Origin: Yinghuangia elevatio
GTDB lineage: Bacteria > Actinomycetota > Actinomycetes > Streptomycetales > Streptomycetaceae
Length of the DNA: 64,000 bases
Reading direction: 5' to 3'
Assembly (NCBI RefSeq): GCF_040649515.1
Contig: NZ_JBEZFP010000009.1
Coordinates: 1 to 64,000 of the forward strand
Shown: positions 41,766-50,384 of the stretch, in pieces
Layout of the letters: each line of letters opens with the position of its first letter
Position numbering within the stretch: the first letter of the stretch is position 1
Notes under the pieces: generated by a model
What the model was told of the DNA's origin: nothing
Seen by the model: only the letters and a program-made list of their open reading frames with translations
Database searches by the model: none
Translations under genes and position numbers: made by a program

Positions 41766-42239
41766 TCAGCCGAGCGGCTTGGCCAGGCAGACGCTGAGCG
41801 GGCTGTCCTTGTAGAAGCCGAAGCGCGGGATGTCGGCGTAGCCGCAGGAGCGGTACAACGCGATCGCCTCCTGCTGGCGCGCGCCCGTCTCCAGGATCAT
41901 CCGGCGCTGCCCGGCGTCGCGCGCCCGCTGCTCCAACTCGGCGAGCACGGCCCGGGCGAGCCCGCGGCCGCGGGCCTCCGGCCGCACGTACATGCGCTTG
42001 AGCTCGGCGTCGCCCGTGTCGTGGCCGGGCTCGTCGTACGAACCGATCCGCCATCCGCCGCACGCCAGCGCGCGGCCCTCCTCGTACACGACCAGGAAAA
42101 GTCCCGTCGGCGGGTCGAAGTCCGCCTCGTCGACCGGCGTCTCGTCCGGGTCCCCGTAGCGGTCGACGTATATCTGCTGCACCTCGTCGCACAGCTTGCG
42201 TACGTCCGGGTGCCGGTAGCCGAGTGCGGTGAACTCCAT
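41766..42239 (-). CDS. GNAT-family N-acetyltransferase
   Basis: A 157-aa Gcn5-related acetyltransferase. Motif A reads ELKRMYVRPEARGRGLARAVLAELE (acetyl-CoA binding R/QxxGxG/A), with LETGARQQEAIALYRSCGYADIP near the end. It acetylates a small molecule or protein amine. Start: TATTTT (complement of 42246-42251) lies 6 nt before the ATG at 42239, so leaderless. Divergent from the metallophosphoesterase gene. Confidence 0.82.
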   Translation of the reverse strand: MEFTALGYRHPDVRKLCDEVQQIYVDRYGDPDETPVDEADFDPPTGLFLVVYEEGRALACGGWRIGSYDEPGHDTGDAELKRMYVRPEARGRGLARAVLAELEQRARDAGQRRMILETGARQQEAIALYRSCGYADIPRFGFYKDSPLSVCLAKPLG

Positions 42240-42376
42240 CAGGAGAAAATAACCGGCCGCGTCCGCCGGTGCTGCGCCGGGCGGGTCGCGGAGGCGGTGG
42301 AGTGCGTGGCACGGTCGGCGGCGGACGCATAGTGCGACCCTTGACGTGGTCTCCCTTTGGGGCTGGACTACTCGGT

Positions 42377-42396
42377 CGGTCGACACGTGTCGACCG
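42377..42396. promoter_or_regulatory. 20-bp perfect palindrome, candidate operator
   Basis: CGGTCGACACGTGTCGACCG is a perfect 20-bp palindrome. Two further GTCGAC hexamers follow at about 42408 and 42415. It lies between the GNAT and metallophosphoesterase starts, about 60 bp before the latter. No regulator gene is next to it, so the binding protein is unknown. Confidence 0.55.
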
Positions 42397-42456
42397 TGTC
42401 GGCAGCGTCGACCGCGTCGACGCGAGACCCCGTACCCACCCGAGTGAGGAACGCCC

Positions 42457-43299
42457 GTGCGCACTCCCCGCCACACCCTCGTGCAGTTCAGCGACGTGCA
42501 CATCGTGCCCGAGGGCGAGCTGCTCATGGGCACTCTCGACACCCTCACGCAGATGGGCCACGCCCTGGACGCGGTCGAGTCCGCCGATCTGGCCCCCGCC
42601 GCACTGCTGTTCACCGGCGACCTCGCCGACACCGGGGACGTCCGCGCCTACCGCCGCCTGCGCGCGTTGGTCGAGCCCGCGGCCGCGCGCATCGGCGCGC
42701 CCGCGCTGTTCGGCATGGGCAACCACGACAACCGTGAGGCGTTCCGCGAGGGCCTGCTCGGCACCGAACCCGGCGACGCACCGCACGACTTCGTGCACCG
42801 GGCGGGCGACGTACGGGTGATCGTGCTCGACAGCACCACGCCCGGCAGCCACGGAGGCGCCCTCACGGACGACCAACTCGCCTGGCTGCGCGCCGAACTC
42901 GCCCAGCCCGCCCCGGCCGGGACGGTCCTCGCGCTGCACCACCCCCCGATCCCCACGCCGCTGGCGTTCCTCGAACGCCTCTCGCTCAAGGACCCCGAGC
43001 GCCTGGCCGAGGCCATCGCGGGAACCGACGTGCGCATCGTGCTCACCGGGCACAACCACCACGCGACCTGCGGCGCGCTCGCGGGCGTCCCGGTGTGGGC
43101 CGCGCCCGCGGTCGCGTACCGCGCGGACGTGTTCCCGCCCGCGGGCACCTACCAGGGCGTCACCGGCGTCGGCTACACGCGTGTCGACCTGTACGAGGAC
43201 TGCGCCACCGCGACGTTCGTGCCGGTCGGCCCCGTCGAGGCCGTCTACCACTACGAGCGTGCCAAGGTGGACCGCTACCTCGCGGCGCACGAGGGCTGA
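42457..43299 (+). CDS. Calcineurin-like metallophosphoesterase, cyclic-nucleotide PDE type
   Basis: A 280-aa dinuclear metallophosphoesterase. The motifs are in order: D13-x-H15 (SDVH), GDL with D55, GNHD (89-92), LHHPPIPTP and GHNHH. This is the CpdA/Rv0805-like subgroup, often described as 3',5'-cyclic-nucleotide phosphodiesterase, although many members prefer other phosphodiesters. The GTG at 42457 has GAGGAA 6 nt upstream. A 20-bp palindrome precedes the gene. Confidence 0.85.
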   Translation: MRTPRHTLVQFSDVHIVPEGELLMGTLDTLTQMGHALDAVESADLAPAALLFTGDLADTGDVRAYRRLRALVEPAAARIGAPALFGMGNHDNREAFREGLLGTEPGDAPHDFVHRAGDVRVIVLDSTTPGSHGGALTDDQLAWLRAELAQPAPAGTVLALHHPPIPTPLAFLERLSLKDPERLAEAIAGTDVRIVLTGHNHHATCGALAGVPVWAAPAVAYRADVFPPAGTYQGVTGVGYTRVDLYEDCATATFVPVGPVEAVYHYERAKVDRYLAAHEG

Positions 43300-43320
43300 C
43301 CACCGCGGCCTCGGCGGCTG

Positions 43321-43716
43321 CTACTCGGGGCGGTACGACCCGAAGCACCACTGGTTGCCCTCGGGGTCGCGGGCCACGTACCCGCGACCCCCGTACTCCT
43401 CGTCGCGGAGCTCGCGCGTGATCTCCGCACCGGCGGCGACCGCGCGGGCGTAGTGCGCGTCCACGTCGTCGAGGATCAGGTAGAGGCAACTGCCGCCCAC
43501 CGTCATCTCGATCTGGCCGTCGCCCCCGTCGAGCAGGCTCCCGAGCATGACGCACCCGTTGCCCCAGGCCAGCTGCGCGTGCTGGATCACGTCGCCTTCG
43601 CCCGGCACGACCAACGTCGGCTCCAGGCCGAACGCGCCCCGCAGGAACGCGATGGCCGCGGGCGCGTCGCGGTACCGCAGGGCGGGGACCACCTCGGCAA
43701 TCGGCTTGTCGGACAT
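43321..43716 (-). CDS. VOC-superfamily (glyoxalase/PhnB-like) protein
   Basis: A 131-aa vicinal-oxygen-chelate protein. VVPALRYRDAPAAIAFLRGAFG opens the first repeat, HAQLAWGNGCVMLGS and YLILDDVDAHYARAVAAGAEI the rest, ending with the GRGYVARDPEGNQWCFGSY signature. Typical of small metal-dependent or resistance-type proteins such as PhnB/YraH-like, without a defined substrate. The ATG at 43716 has GAGGAA upstream. Confidence 0.8.
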   Translation of the reverse strand: MSDKPIAEVVPALRYRDAPAAIAFLRGAFGLEPTLVVPGEGDVIQHAQLAWGNGCVMLGSLLDGGDGQIEMTVGGSCLYLILDDVDAHYARAVAAGAEITRELRDEEYGGRGYVARDPEGNQWCFGSYRPE

Positions 43717-43886
43717 GGCCGCACTTCCTCTCTTCGGAACTCCGGATCCCCGATCAGCGGTGGAACACCGCTTCCTCCACTCTCGCCCCCGTCGCACCGC
43801 GCGTCTTGGACGAATGGGAACGGTCCGCGGCCGGGCCGACAGGAGGGCCGAGAAGGTGGCCGGGCAGGGGAGGCGGTAGCCGTGCC

Positions 43887-44792
43887 TCAGCCCTCGACGC
43901 CCGCACCGTCCGGCCGCAGCGCGGCGAGGTACGCGGTCGGGGTGCAGCCCGCCAGGTCGCGGAAGTCACGGTTCAGGTGCGCCTGGTCGTAGTAGCCGCA
44001 CACGTCGGCGAGCATCGCCAGCCCGGGCGGCGCGGGGCTGCCCAGCAGGCCCACCGCGTGCCGGAACCGCAGCAGGCGGGCCGCGGCCTTGGGCGGCAGT
44101 CCGACTTCGCGGCGGAAGTGCGCCGTGAGGTGGCGGCGGCTCCATCCTGTCTCGTCGGCCAGTTGGGCGACGCCCACGCACCCGCGCGACGCTTCCAGCA
44201 GCTCCCAGGACCGTACGACCTCGGGCCGCGGCACCGGCCCCTCCGCGAGCCGGCGCGTCCACACCGCGTCCAGCAGGGCAAAGCGCTCGTCCCAGGTCGC
44301 CGCGCAGGCCAGCCGTTCCGGCAGTTCCCGGCCGAAGCCCGCGGCGCCGCCCGCCAGTTCCTCGAACGGCACAATGCGGTCGACGAGTTCGGCCATCGGC
44401 AGACCGAGCAGCGTGTACGCGCCCAGCGGTGTCAGGTCGACCTGCACACCCGCCTGGACCCCGACGTGCTCGGTCACCGTCGGCCCGTTGTGCAGACCGG
44501 CCACGAACGACACGGTCTCGTCGGGCGCGTCCACCCCGGGGAGTGTGTGCAGGCGAATGGGGTCACCGAAGCTGATGAGCAGCACGACGCGGCGCTCCGC
44601 CACCTGGCGGCGCCGCACCGGAACGGTGGATTCCTCGATGTAGCCGCAGTATTCGCCGATCAGGCCGGCCAGCGCCGGGTGCGGGCCGCGGCGGGCCATC
44701 TCCCAGGTCCCGAGCACCGAGGCGTGCCGCAGCACCCGAACCGGGACCGGATCGGCGCGAAGGGTGCCGGGAAGTGTCGGGGCCGTGCCCAT
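43887..44792 (-). CDS. AraC-family regulator
   Basis: A 301-aa regulator with an N-terminal domain of unknown ligand (YCGYIEESTVPVRRRQVAERRVVLLISFGDPIRL) and a C-terminal double helix-turn-helix (VGVAQLADETGWSRRHLTAHFRREVGLPPKAAARLLRFRHAV... MLADVCGYYDQAHLNRDFRDLAGCTPTAYLA). The layout matches a widespread streptomycete type that regulates neighbouring small enzymes. It lies next to the VOC gene on the same strand and may control it (inference). The ATG at 44792 was chosen for the family N-terminus. Confidence 0.83.
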   Translation of the reverse strand: MGTAPTLPGTLRADPVPVRVLRHASVLGTWEMARRGPHPALAGLIGEYCGYIEESTVPVRRRQVAERRVVLLISFGDPIRLHTLPGVDAPDETVSFVAGLHNGPTVTEHVGVQAGVQVDLTPLGAYTLLGLPMAELVDRIVPFEELAGGAAGFGRELPERLACAATWDERFALLDAVWTRRLAEGPVPRPEVVRSWELLEASRGCVGVAQLADETGWSRRHLTAHFRREVGLPPKAAARLLRFRHAVGLLGSPAPPGLAMLADVCGYYDQAHLNRDFRDLAGCTPTAYLAALRPDGAGVEG

Positions 44793-44973
44793 GTTGCCCA
44801 GTGTGGCACCGTTGTCCGACACGGGCAGGCAGGCGCATCGGCGGAGGGGCCGTGACCCGCGGCGGCGGCGACGCGTGCCGGACCGTGTCCGTGCGGACGG
44901 GACGCCGCGTACGGGACCGTGCGTACGAGATCGTGCGGACGAGAGAGACAGCCACGAGACCAGGGGAGCCGGC

Positions 44974-45411
44974 ATGCGGATCGCGGTATCGGCGGACGAG
45001 GTGGCGGGCGTCGCCGAACTCATCGGCGAGGAACTGAAGCGGCGCGGCCACGAGGTGGAGCTGTTCGGCGCCCTTGTGCCCGGCGAGCGCGCGGACTGGG
45101 CCTGGTGTTCCGAGGCCGCCGCGCGGGCCGTCGCCGAGGGACGCGCGGACCAGGCCGTGGTGGCGTGCTGGACCGGCGCCGGGGCGTCCATCGCGGCGAA
45201 CAAGGTCGCGGGCGTACGAGCCGCGCTGTGCACCGACGCCGTGATGGCCGACGGGGCCCGCAAATGGGCGGACGCCAACGTCCTCGCGCTGAGCCTGCGG
45301 CTCACCTCGGCGCCGCTGCTCCAGGAGATGCTGGACGCCTGGTTCGCCGGCGAGCCGAGCGACGACCCCGTGGACCGGGAGAACGTCGCGCACGTCGCCG
45401 ACATCGGCTGA
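44974..45411 (+). CDS. RpiB/LacA/LacB-family protein
   Basis: A 145-aa protein of the ribose-5-phosphate isomerase B fold. MRIAVSADEVAGVAELIGEELKRRGHEV is the N-terminal strand-helix, and AVVACWTGAGASIAANKVAGVRAALC holds the family active-site Cys and GxGASIAANK loop. NVLALSLRL follows. The Cys in VACWTG is the usual catalytic base. A second His found in classical RpiB is not obvious, so activity may be on another aldose phosphate. SD: AGGGGAG, then the ATG at 44974. No pentose-phosphate neighbours. Confidence 0.82.
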   Translation: MRIAVSADEVAGVAELIGEELKRRGHEVELFGALVPGERADWAWCSEAAARAVAEGRADQAVVACWTGAGASIAANKVAGVRAALCTDAVMADGARKWADANVLALSLRLTSAPLLQEMLDAWFAGEPSDDPVDRENVAHVADIG

Positions 45412-45509
45412 GCCTCGCGCGTCGCCGAGTCCCGGTTGCGTCATGGTGGGACCGGTCGGCGGGACCGACCGCAGATGTCGATCCCGTCTGCCGATCCCGG
45501 ACGACCGGC

Positions 45510-47693
45510 TCAGCGCCCGCCGTTGCGCGAGGCCGACTCGGGGCGCAGGTCCAGGCGGCGCAGCAGCTGCGCGTTCAGGGCCACGACCACGGTCGACAGG
45601 CTCATCAGGATCGCCGCCAGTTCCATGGGCATGTCGATCCCGGCCCACGCCAGCGCGCCCGCCGCGATCGGCACGGTCACCAGGTTGTACCCGGCGGCCC
45701 ACAGCAGGTTCTGCCGCATCTTGGCGTACACGGCCTTGGACAGGCGGCGGATCGAGACGACCGCGCGCGGGTCGTCCGAGGCCAGCACGATCCCGGCGGA
45801 CTGCACCGCGACGTCGGTGCCCGCCCCGATTGCGATGCCCACGTCCGCGCGGGCCAGCGCCGGGGCGTCGTTGACGCCGTCCCCGACCATCGCCACGCGT
45901 CGGCCGCGCCGTTGCAGGGCGGCGACCTTCTCGTCCTTGTCGCGTGGCAGGACCTCGGCGTAGAGGTAGTCCACGCCCAGCTGTCCGGCGACCCATTCGG
46001 CGACCGGACGGGCGTCGCCGGTCACCATCGCGGCGCTGACGTGCGTGCGGTGCAGTTCGGCGATGGCTTCGTACGACTCGGGACGCACCTCGTCCTCGAG
46101 CGCCAGCGCGCCCTCCAGGCGTCCGTCGGCGACGACGTAGAGGACGGTCGCCCCGTGGCGGGACCACTCCGCGGCCCGGCCCGCGAGCTGTTCGTCCGCG
46201 GTCAGGCGTGCGTTGCGGAGCAGTCCTGGGCCGCCCACGCGCACATCGCGCCCGGCCACGTCGGCGCGGATGCCGACGCCCTCCTCGGTACGGAAGTCCC
46301 GTACCGGACCCGGCAGGTTCCCGCCGCCGTCCTGCGCGGCCCGGACCACCGCCTTGGCCAGTGGATGGCCGCTGTCGCGCTCGGCCGCGCCCGCCAGGGC
46401 CAGCATCTCGCCGGCGTCCCGGCCGTCGGCCGCGGCGTGCGCGGTGACCGCGGGGGCGCCCCTGGTGAGCGTGCCGGTCTTGTCGAACAGCACCGTCTGC
46501 ACGTCCCGCATGCGCTCCAGGGCGATGCGGTCCTTCACGAGGATGCCCTGCCGGGCCGAGATCTCCGTCGAGATGGCGATGACCAGCGGGATCGCCAGGC
46601 CCAGTGCGTGCGGGCATGCGATGACGAGGACGGTGACCATGCGCTCCACCGCGCCGCCCGTCTCGCCGAGCACGGACCACACCACGACGGTCACCAGCGC
46701 GGCGGCGAGGGCGTAGTAGAAGAGCAGTGCGGCGGCGCGGTCGGCGAGCGCCTGGGCGCGCGAGCGTGACTTCTGGGCCTCGGCGACCATGCGGCGGATG
46801 CCCGCGAGCTGGGTGTCCTCACCGGTCGCGGTGACGGTCACGCGTACGACGTTGTCGATCAGCACGGTCCCGGCGACCACGGTGTCCCCGGCCTGCCGCC
46901 GCGCGGGCCGCGACTCGCCGGTGATGAGCGATTCGTCGAACTCGGCCGAGCCCTCGGCGACCTGGCCGTCCGCGGGCACCCGGCCGCCCGCCCGGACAAG
47001 CACGGTGTCCCCCGCGGCGAGGTCCGCGATGGGCACGTTGTGCGCGGTCCCGTCGGCGTCGATCCGCTCCGCGGTGTCCGGCAGCAGTTCGGCCAGCGCC
47101 TCCAGCGCCCCCGACGCGGCGCCCAGCGCGCGCATTTCGAGCCAGTGGCCGAGCAGCATGATGTCGACCAGCAGAACGAGTTCCCACCAGAAGTCCAGCT
47201 CGTGCGAGGCGATCTCCAGCGTGGCCGCCCACGACGCCACGAAGGCGACCGTGATGGCCATCGCGATCAGCGTCATCATGCCGGGCCGGCGGTCGGTCAG
47301 TTCGGTGCGGGCGCCGGTCAGGAACGGCATGCCGCCGTACCCGAACACGACCGTGCCCAGCACCGGCGGGATCCAGGTCGAGAGGGGGAACTCCGGCGGC
47401 TCGTAGCCGAACAGGTCGGCGAAGCCCGTGCTGAAGACCAGGACCGGCACGGACAGCAGCAGGGAGCGCCAGAACAGGCGGCGGAACACCTCGCCGTGCG
47501 CGCCGTGCCCCGCGTGGGCGTCCTGGCCCGCGTGCGGGTCGTGGTTCCCTTGGGTGTCGTGGCGCGCGTGGTCCTTCCGCTCTTCGTGGCCGTCATGGCC
47601 TTCGCCCGGGGCGTGGCCACCGTGGCCACTGCCGTGCGCGTCACCGGGCCCGCGGCTTGGGGGCTGCCCGTCGGTGTGCCCGGTGTGCGTCAT
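45510..47693 (-). CDS. P1B-type heavy-metal ATPase, His-rich, CPH motif
   Basis: A 727-aa metal-transporting P-type ATPase. The N-terminus (about residues 1-70) is a metal-binding His/Asp/Gly-rich tail (GHGGHAPGEGHDGH, HAGQDAHAGHGAHG) without CxxC domains. The transmembrane metal site is CPH (C360), diagnostic of the CopB-like P1B-3 group (Cu+/Cu2+ or Ag+). Phosphorylation site DKTGT has D404; the actuator TGES and VGDGVNDAPAL hinge are present. The start at 47693 has GGAGGAGG 5 nt upstream; the ATG at 47720 lies inside the promoter region. It exports metal from the cytosol. No regulator gene is adjacent. Confidence 0.85.
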   Translation of the reverse strand: MTHTGHTDGQPPSRGPGDAHGSGHGGHAPGEGHDGHEERKDHARHDTQGNHDPHAGQDAHAGHGAHGEVFRRLFWRSLLLSVPVLVFSTGFADLFGYEPPEFPLSTWIPPVLGTVVFGYGGMPFLTGARTELTDRRPGMMTLIAMAITVAFVASWAATLEIASHELDFWWELVLLVDIMLLGHWLEMRALGAASGALEALAELLPDTAERIDADGTAHNVPIADLAAGDTVLVRAGGRVPADGQVAEGSAEFDESLITGESRPARRQAGDTVVAGTVLIDNVVRVTVTATGEDTQLAGIRRMVAEAQKSRSRAQALADRAAALLFYYALAAALVTVVVWSVLGETGGAVERMVTVLVIACPHALGLAIPLVIAISTEISARQGILVKDRIALERMRDVQTVLFDKTGTLTRGAPAVTAHAAADGRDAGEMLALAGAAERDSGHPLAKAVVRAAQDGGGNLPGPVRDFRTEEGVGIRADVAGRDVRVGGPGLLRNARLTADEQLAGRAAEWSRHGATVLYVVADGRLEGALALEDEVRPESYEAIAELHRTHVSAAMVTGDARPVAEWVAGQLGVDYLYAEVLPRDKDEKVAALQRRGRRVAMVGDGVNDAPALARADVGIAIGAGTDVAVQSAGIVLASDDPRAVVSIRRLSKAVYAKMRQNLLWAAGYNLVTVPIAAGALAWAGIDMPMELAAILMSLSTVVVALNAQLLRRLDLRPESASRNGGR

Positions 47694-48019
47694 CTCGGCC
47701 TCCTCCGCGTCCGTGTCCATGAACCTATACCCCGTACGGGTACCCAGGCCGGAACTCGTCTAACGTGCCGTTTTGCGGGCGTACGCCCACAGCTCCGGTC
47801 CGCACCCGATGCCCGCACACCCGCCGATGTATCCGGATCACCGGAAAATGCGACCCGGCCGGCGACGGACCCGGGGGCGAACCGGGTGCCGAAGCGTTCG
47901 GGGGTCTGGCACTGCCCATTTCGCCCGCCGCCGGGGCCGGCGCGCGATCCACTGCGACAATCGAGAACAGGGGACACGGCCACGACGGCGAATTCCATTG
48001 CGGCTCAAGGGGGAGCGGT
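47694..48019. other. Divergent intergenic region, ATPase/HIT, 326 bp
   Basis: Holds the CsoR-like site and the ATPase promoter at its left end. The right end carries the Shine-Dalgarno site GGGGGAG of the HIT gene. No gene is supported between them. Confidence 0.4.
47728..47742. promoter_or_regulatory. CsoR-like copper operator
   Basis: TACCC-N5-GGGTA (TACCCCGTACGGGTA) within a TATA-rich stretch just upstream of the ATPase start. This resembles the CsoR/copper-responsive operator type of actinomycetes. The sequence is seen; the regulator assignment is inferred. Confidence 0.5.
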
Positions 48020-48511
48020 ATGACGGAGGACTGGCCCGCGGACTGGGACGACCTGGTCAAGGGCGTCGGCTGTGGGATGTGCGCGCAGGGGAGGCCGGAG
48101 CGTACCGAGTACGGCGTGCTCATCCGCGCGGGCGAGCACACCGACGCCTACCTCCAACGCGCGGAGGTGCGTCCGGGCTACAGCCTCGTCGTCTGGCGCG
48201 GCAGACACGTCACCGAGCCGACGGAACTGAGCGCGGACGAGGCGACCTCGTACTGGGCGGACGTCCTCGCCGTGGCGCGCGGCCTGATCGCCTGCTACCG
48301 GCCGCTCAAGATGAACTACGAGACGCTCGGCAACAGCCTGCCGCACCTGCACACCCACCTCGTCCCGCGCTACCGCGTGGACCCCGCCCCGGGCCGCCCG
48401 TTCCCGCTCGGGCCGGGGGAGGCAAAGCTCCCGGACTCCGAGATCGAACACCAGGCGGCCCGGCTGCGGGCGCACTTCGAGCGGCATCCGAACGGCGCCG
48501 GCGAGGGGTAG
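48020..48511 (+). CDS. HIT-family protein
   Basis: A 163-aa histidine-triad protein. LPHLHTHLVPRY carries the HxHxH catalytic triad. MCAQGRPERTEYG precedes it, with Cys residues (CGMC) near the N-terminus that often bind zinc in this subgroup. It is probably a nucleoside-phosphoramidase or adenylyl-hydrolase (HINT/diadenosine-type). The ATG at 48020 has GGGGGAG 5 nt upstream. Monocistronic. Confidence 0.83.
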   Translation: MTEDWPADWDDLVKGVGCGMCAQGRPERTEYGVLIRAGEHTDAYLQRAEVRPGYSLVVWRGRHVTEPTELSADEATSYWADVLAVARGLIACYRPLKMNYETLGNSLPHLHTHLVPRYRVDPAPGRPFPLGPGEAKLPDSEIEHQAARLRAHFERHPNGAGEG

Positions 48512-48603
48512 CCGCCGGGGCGGGCGGCAGCGCCGTTTCCCGGAAGTGCCGGATGGACGGCCGGTGTCCGGCGGGCACAATGCGGTCGGGGGGTGGTTGT
48601 GCG

Positions 48604-49300
48604 ATGTGGGATGCGCGGACTCGGGGGCGTCCGCCGTGGTTGCCGGCGAAGGCAACTGGGCACACCTGCCCGGTGTCCCCGGCCGATCGCGACTGGATCA
48701 AGCGGTGGTACCGGCGCCTGACCGCGGAGTTCGGCCGCGAGATCGCGCTGCCGACACCGGACTTCGTCCCGTCCGCGGTGAGGCACGACAGCGGCGGCCG
48801 CTCCCGGCACACGGTCGGCAGGTACCGGCGCTTCTACCGGGCGAGCACATTCGACCCCGTCGACCGCCGACCACCCTCGTGGCGACCCTCGGCCACGCGC
48901 TGGCCCACGCCCGACTGCTCGGCGAAGGCCGGACCGGGTTCGACGGACCGGAGCACGAGAACATCACCGACCTCGCGACGGTGTTCTTCGGCATGGGCGT
49001 GTTCACCGCCAACGCCGCCGCCTTCACCCGCGCCACGCGCGCCGCGGCCTGGGCGGCCGCCCCGCTGGGCGACTTCGACGACAGCACGCTCAACGGAGTC
49101 GACTACTTCTGTCCGTCGCCTAGGACTACCTCGACCCCGCGCAAATCGGGTACGCCCTGGCCTGCCACTGCCGGCTGCGCGGCGAACTCGATCCACCCTG
49201 GGCCCGGTACGTGGCCGCGGCGCCTCGCCGCGCCGCAGCAGGGCATCGCCTACCTCCGCCACCGCACGGGACACCACGACTGGTTCTTGGAGTCGGGGAC
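48604..49300 (+). pseudogene. Frameshifted gene, HELAH-type metalloprotease-like
   Basis: Coding-like sequence jumps frame at least twice. Frame one starts at the ATG (48604) and reads to about 48875 (DRDWIKRWYRRLTAEFGREIALP). The second frame continues from there (TLVATLGHALAHARLLGEG, DLATVFFGMGVFTANAA) to about 49115. The third, after a TAG at 49121, reads DYLDPAQIGYALACHCRLRGELDPPWARY, and the ending again fits the second frame. The motif HALAH takes the place of a metalloprotease-like HELAH found in related hypothetical proteins, so even the ancestral active site may be lost. It is either a true pseudogene or a sequence-error region. Confidence 0.65.
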
Positions 49301-49365
49301 CCGCCGACTCCGGACACGAAGAGCAGGTCCCGGCCCGTCGGAGGGTCGGCCGGTTGGCCGGTTGC

Positions 49366-49371
49366 TAGGTT
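49366..49371 (+). promoter_or_regulatory. -10 box, leaderless type
   Basis: TAGGTT ends 6 nt before the ATG at 49378 of the racemase-like gene; no Shine-Dalgarno sequence. Confidence 0.5.
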
Positions 49372-49377
49372 CGCGGG

Positions 49378-50211
49378 ATGACAGTGGCATTGATCGACTC
49401 CGGGCTCGGACTCCTCCCCACGGCCGGCTGGCTGCGCCGACTGGCCCCGAGCCTCGACCTGCTCCTGCTGCTCGACCCGGACGGTATGCCGTGGGGCTCT
49501 AAGTCGGCGCAATTCGTCACCGACCGGCTGCTCGCGGGCGGCGAGGTCGCGGTCGAGCGCGGAGCGCAGGCCCTCGTCGTGCCGTGCAACACCGCCACGG
49601 TCACCGCGATCGACACACTTCGCGAGCGATTCGAGCCGGACATCCCGGTCATCGGCACCGTCCCCGCCGTCAAGCCGGCCGCGGCCGCGGGGGTGCCGAT
49701 CGCCGTGTGGGCGACCGTGCGAACCACCCAGAGCGACTACCAGCAGCGCCTGATCGCCGAACACGCGGACGGCATCGAGGTGTTTCCCGTCGCCTGCCCA
49801 GGACTCGCGGAGGCGGTGGACCGCGGCGACGGCGCCGCTATCGCCCAGGCCGTCGCCGCGGCGGTCGAGCAGACACCACGCGCGTGCGGGTCGGTCGTGC
49901 TCGGCTGCACGCACTACCCGCTGGTCGCCGAACAGATCTTGCTCGGCCTTCCCGAGGCCACCACGTTGTACGACAGCGCCGAAGCCGTCGCCCGGCAGGC
50001 GCTCCGCAGGCTCGGCACCGACCACGCACCGTCCGCCACTCCCGGCCGCGTGGACGTGGTTGCCAACGGTCGCCCCGGCGTCCTGCCGCCGGCCGCGCAC
50101 CGGTACCCCGTGGGCCGGGCACTGGCGGCCGCGGCGCCGATGCCGCTGGAGTTCCTGCCGCCCGCGGTGTCGGTGCGCGGCGCGACGAGCGGGACGCTGC
50201 TGCTGGAGTGA
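49378..50211 (+). CDS. Asp/Glu racemase-family protein, MurI-like
   Basis: A 277-aa member of the aspartate/glutamate racemase superfamily. VALIDSGLG matches the DSGxGG start; the two catalytic Cys are in VPCNTATVTAID (Cys about 65) and LGCTHYPLV (Cys about 178). Glu racemase makes D-glutamate for peptidoglycan. The DSGLGLLP variant and several substitutions suggest a paralogue rather than the essential MurI. A leaderless-type -10 box sets the start. Confidence 0.82.
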   Translation: MTVALIDSGLGLLPTAGWLRRLAPSLDLLLLLDPDGMPWGSKSAQFVTDRLLAGGEVAVERGAQALVVPCNTATVTAIDTLRERFEPDIPVIGTVPAVKPAAAAGVPIAVWATVRTTQSDYQQRLIAEHADGIEVFPVACPGLAEAVDRGDGAAIAQAVAAAVEQTPRACGSVVLGCTHYPLVAEQILLGLPEATTLYDSAEAVARQALRRLGTDHAPSATPGRVDVVANGRPGVLPPAAHRYPVGRALAAAAPMPLEFLPPAVSVRGATSGTLLLE

Positions 50212-50303
50212 CCGCCGGTCGTGGCGCCGTATGGTTCGGCGCTGCCCGTAGAACCCCTGCGCTCTCAGCCCTTTCCATAGGCATTGCGGCTGTACGACCG
50301 TGC

Positions 50304-50366
50304 GGCTGTGGGCTGTGGGCTGTGGGCTGTGGGCTGTGGGCTGTGGGCTGCGGGCTGCGGGCTGCG
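50304..50366 (+). repeat. Nine-unit heptanucleotide tandem repeat
   Basis: Six copies of GGCTGTG (50304-50345) followed by three of GGCTGCG (50346-50366). The 7-bp period is not a multiple of three, so it would shift frame if in a gene; here it lies between converging racemase and MFS genes. A likely variable-number tandem repeat; no coding role. Confidence 0.8.
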
Positions 50367-50384
50367 GGGTTGTGGGTCTCGGGC

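Noticed and set aside
50304..50366. CRISPR-like repeat array
   Set aside because: Units are 7 bp, adjacent without spacers, and there are no cas genes.
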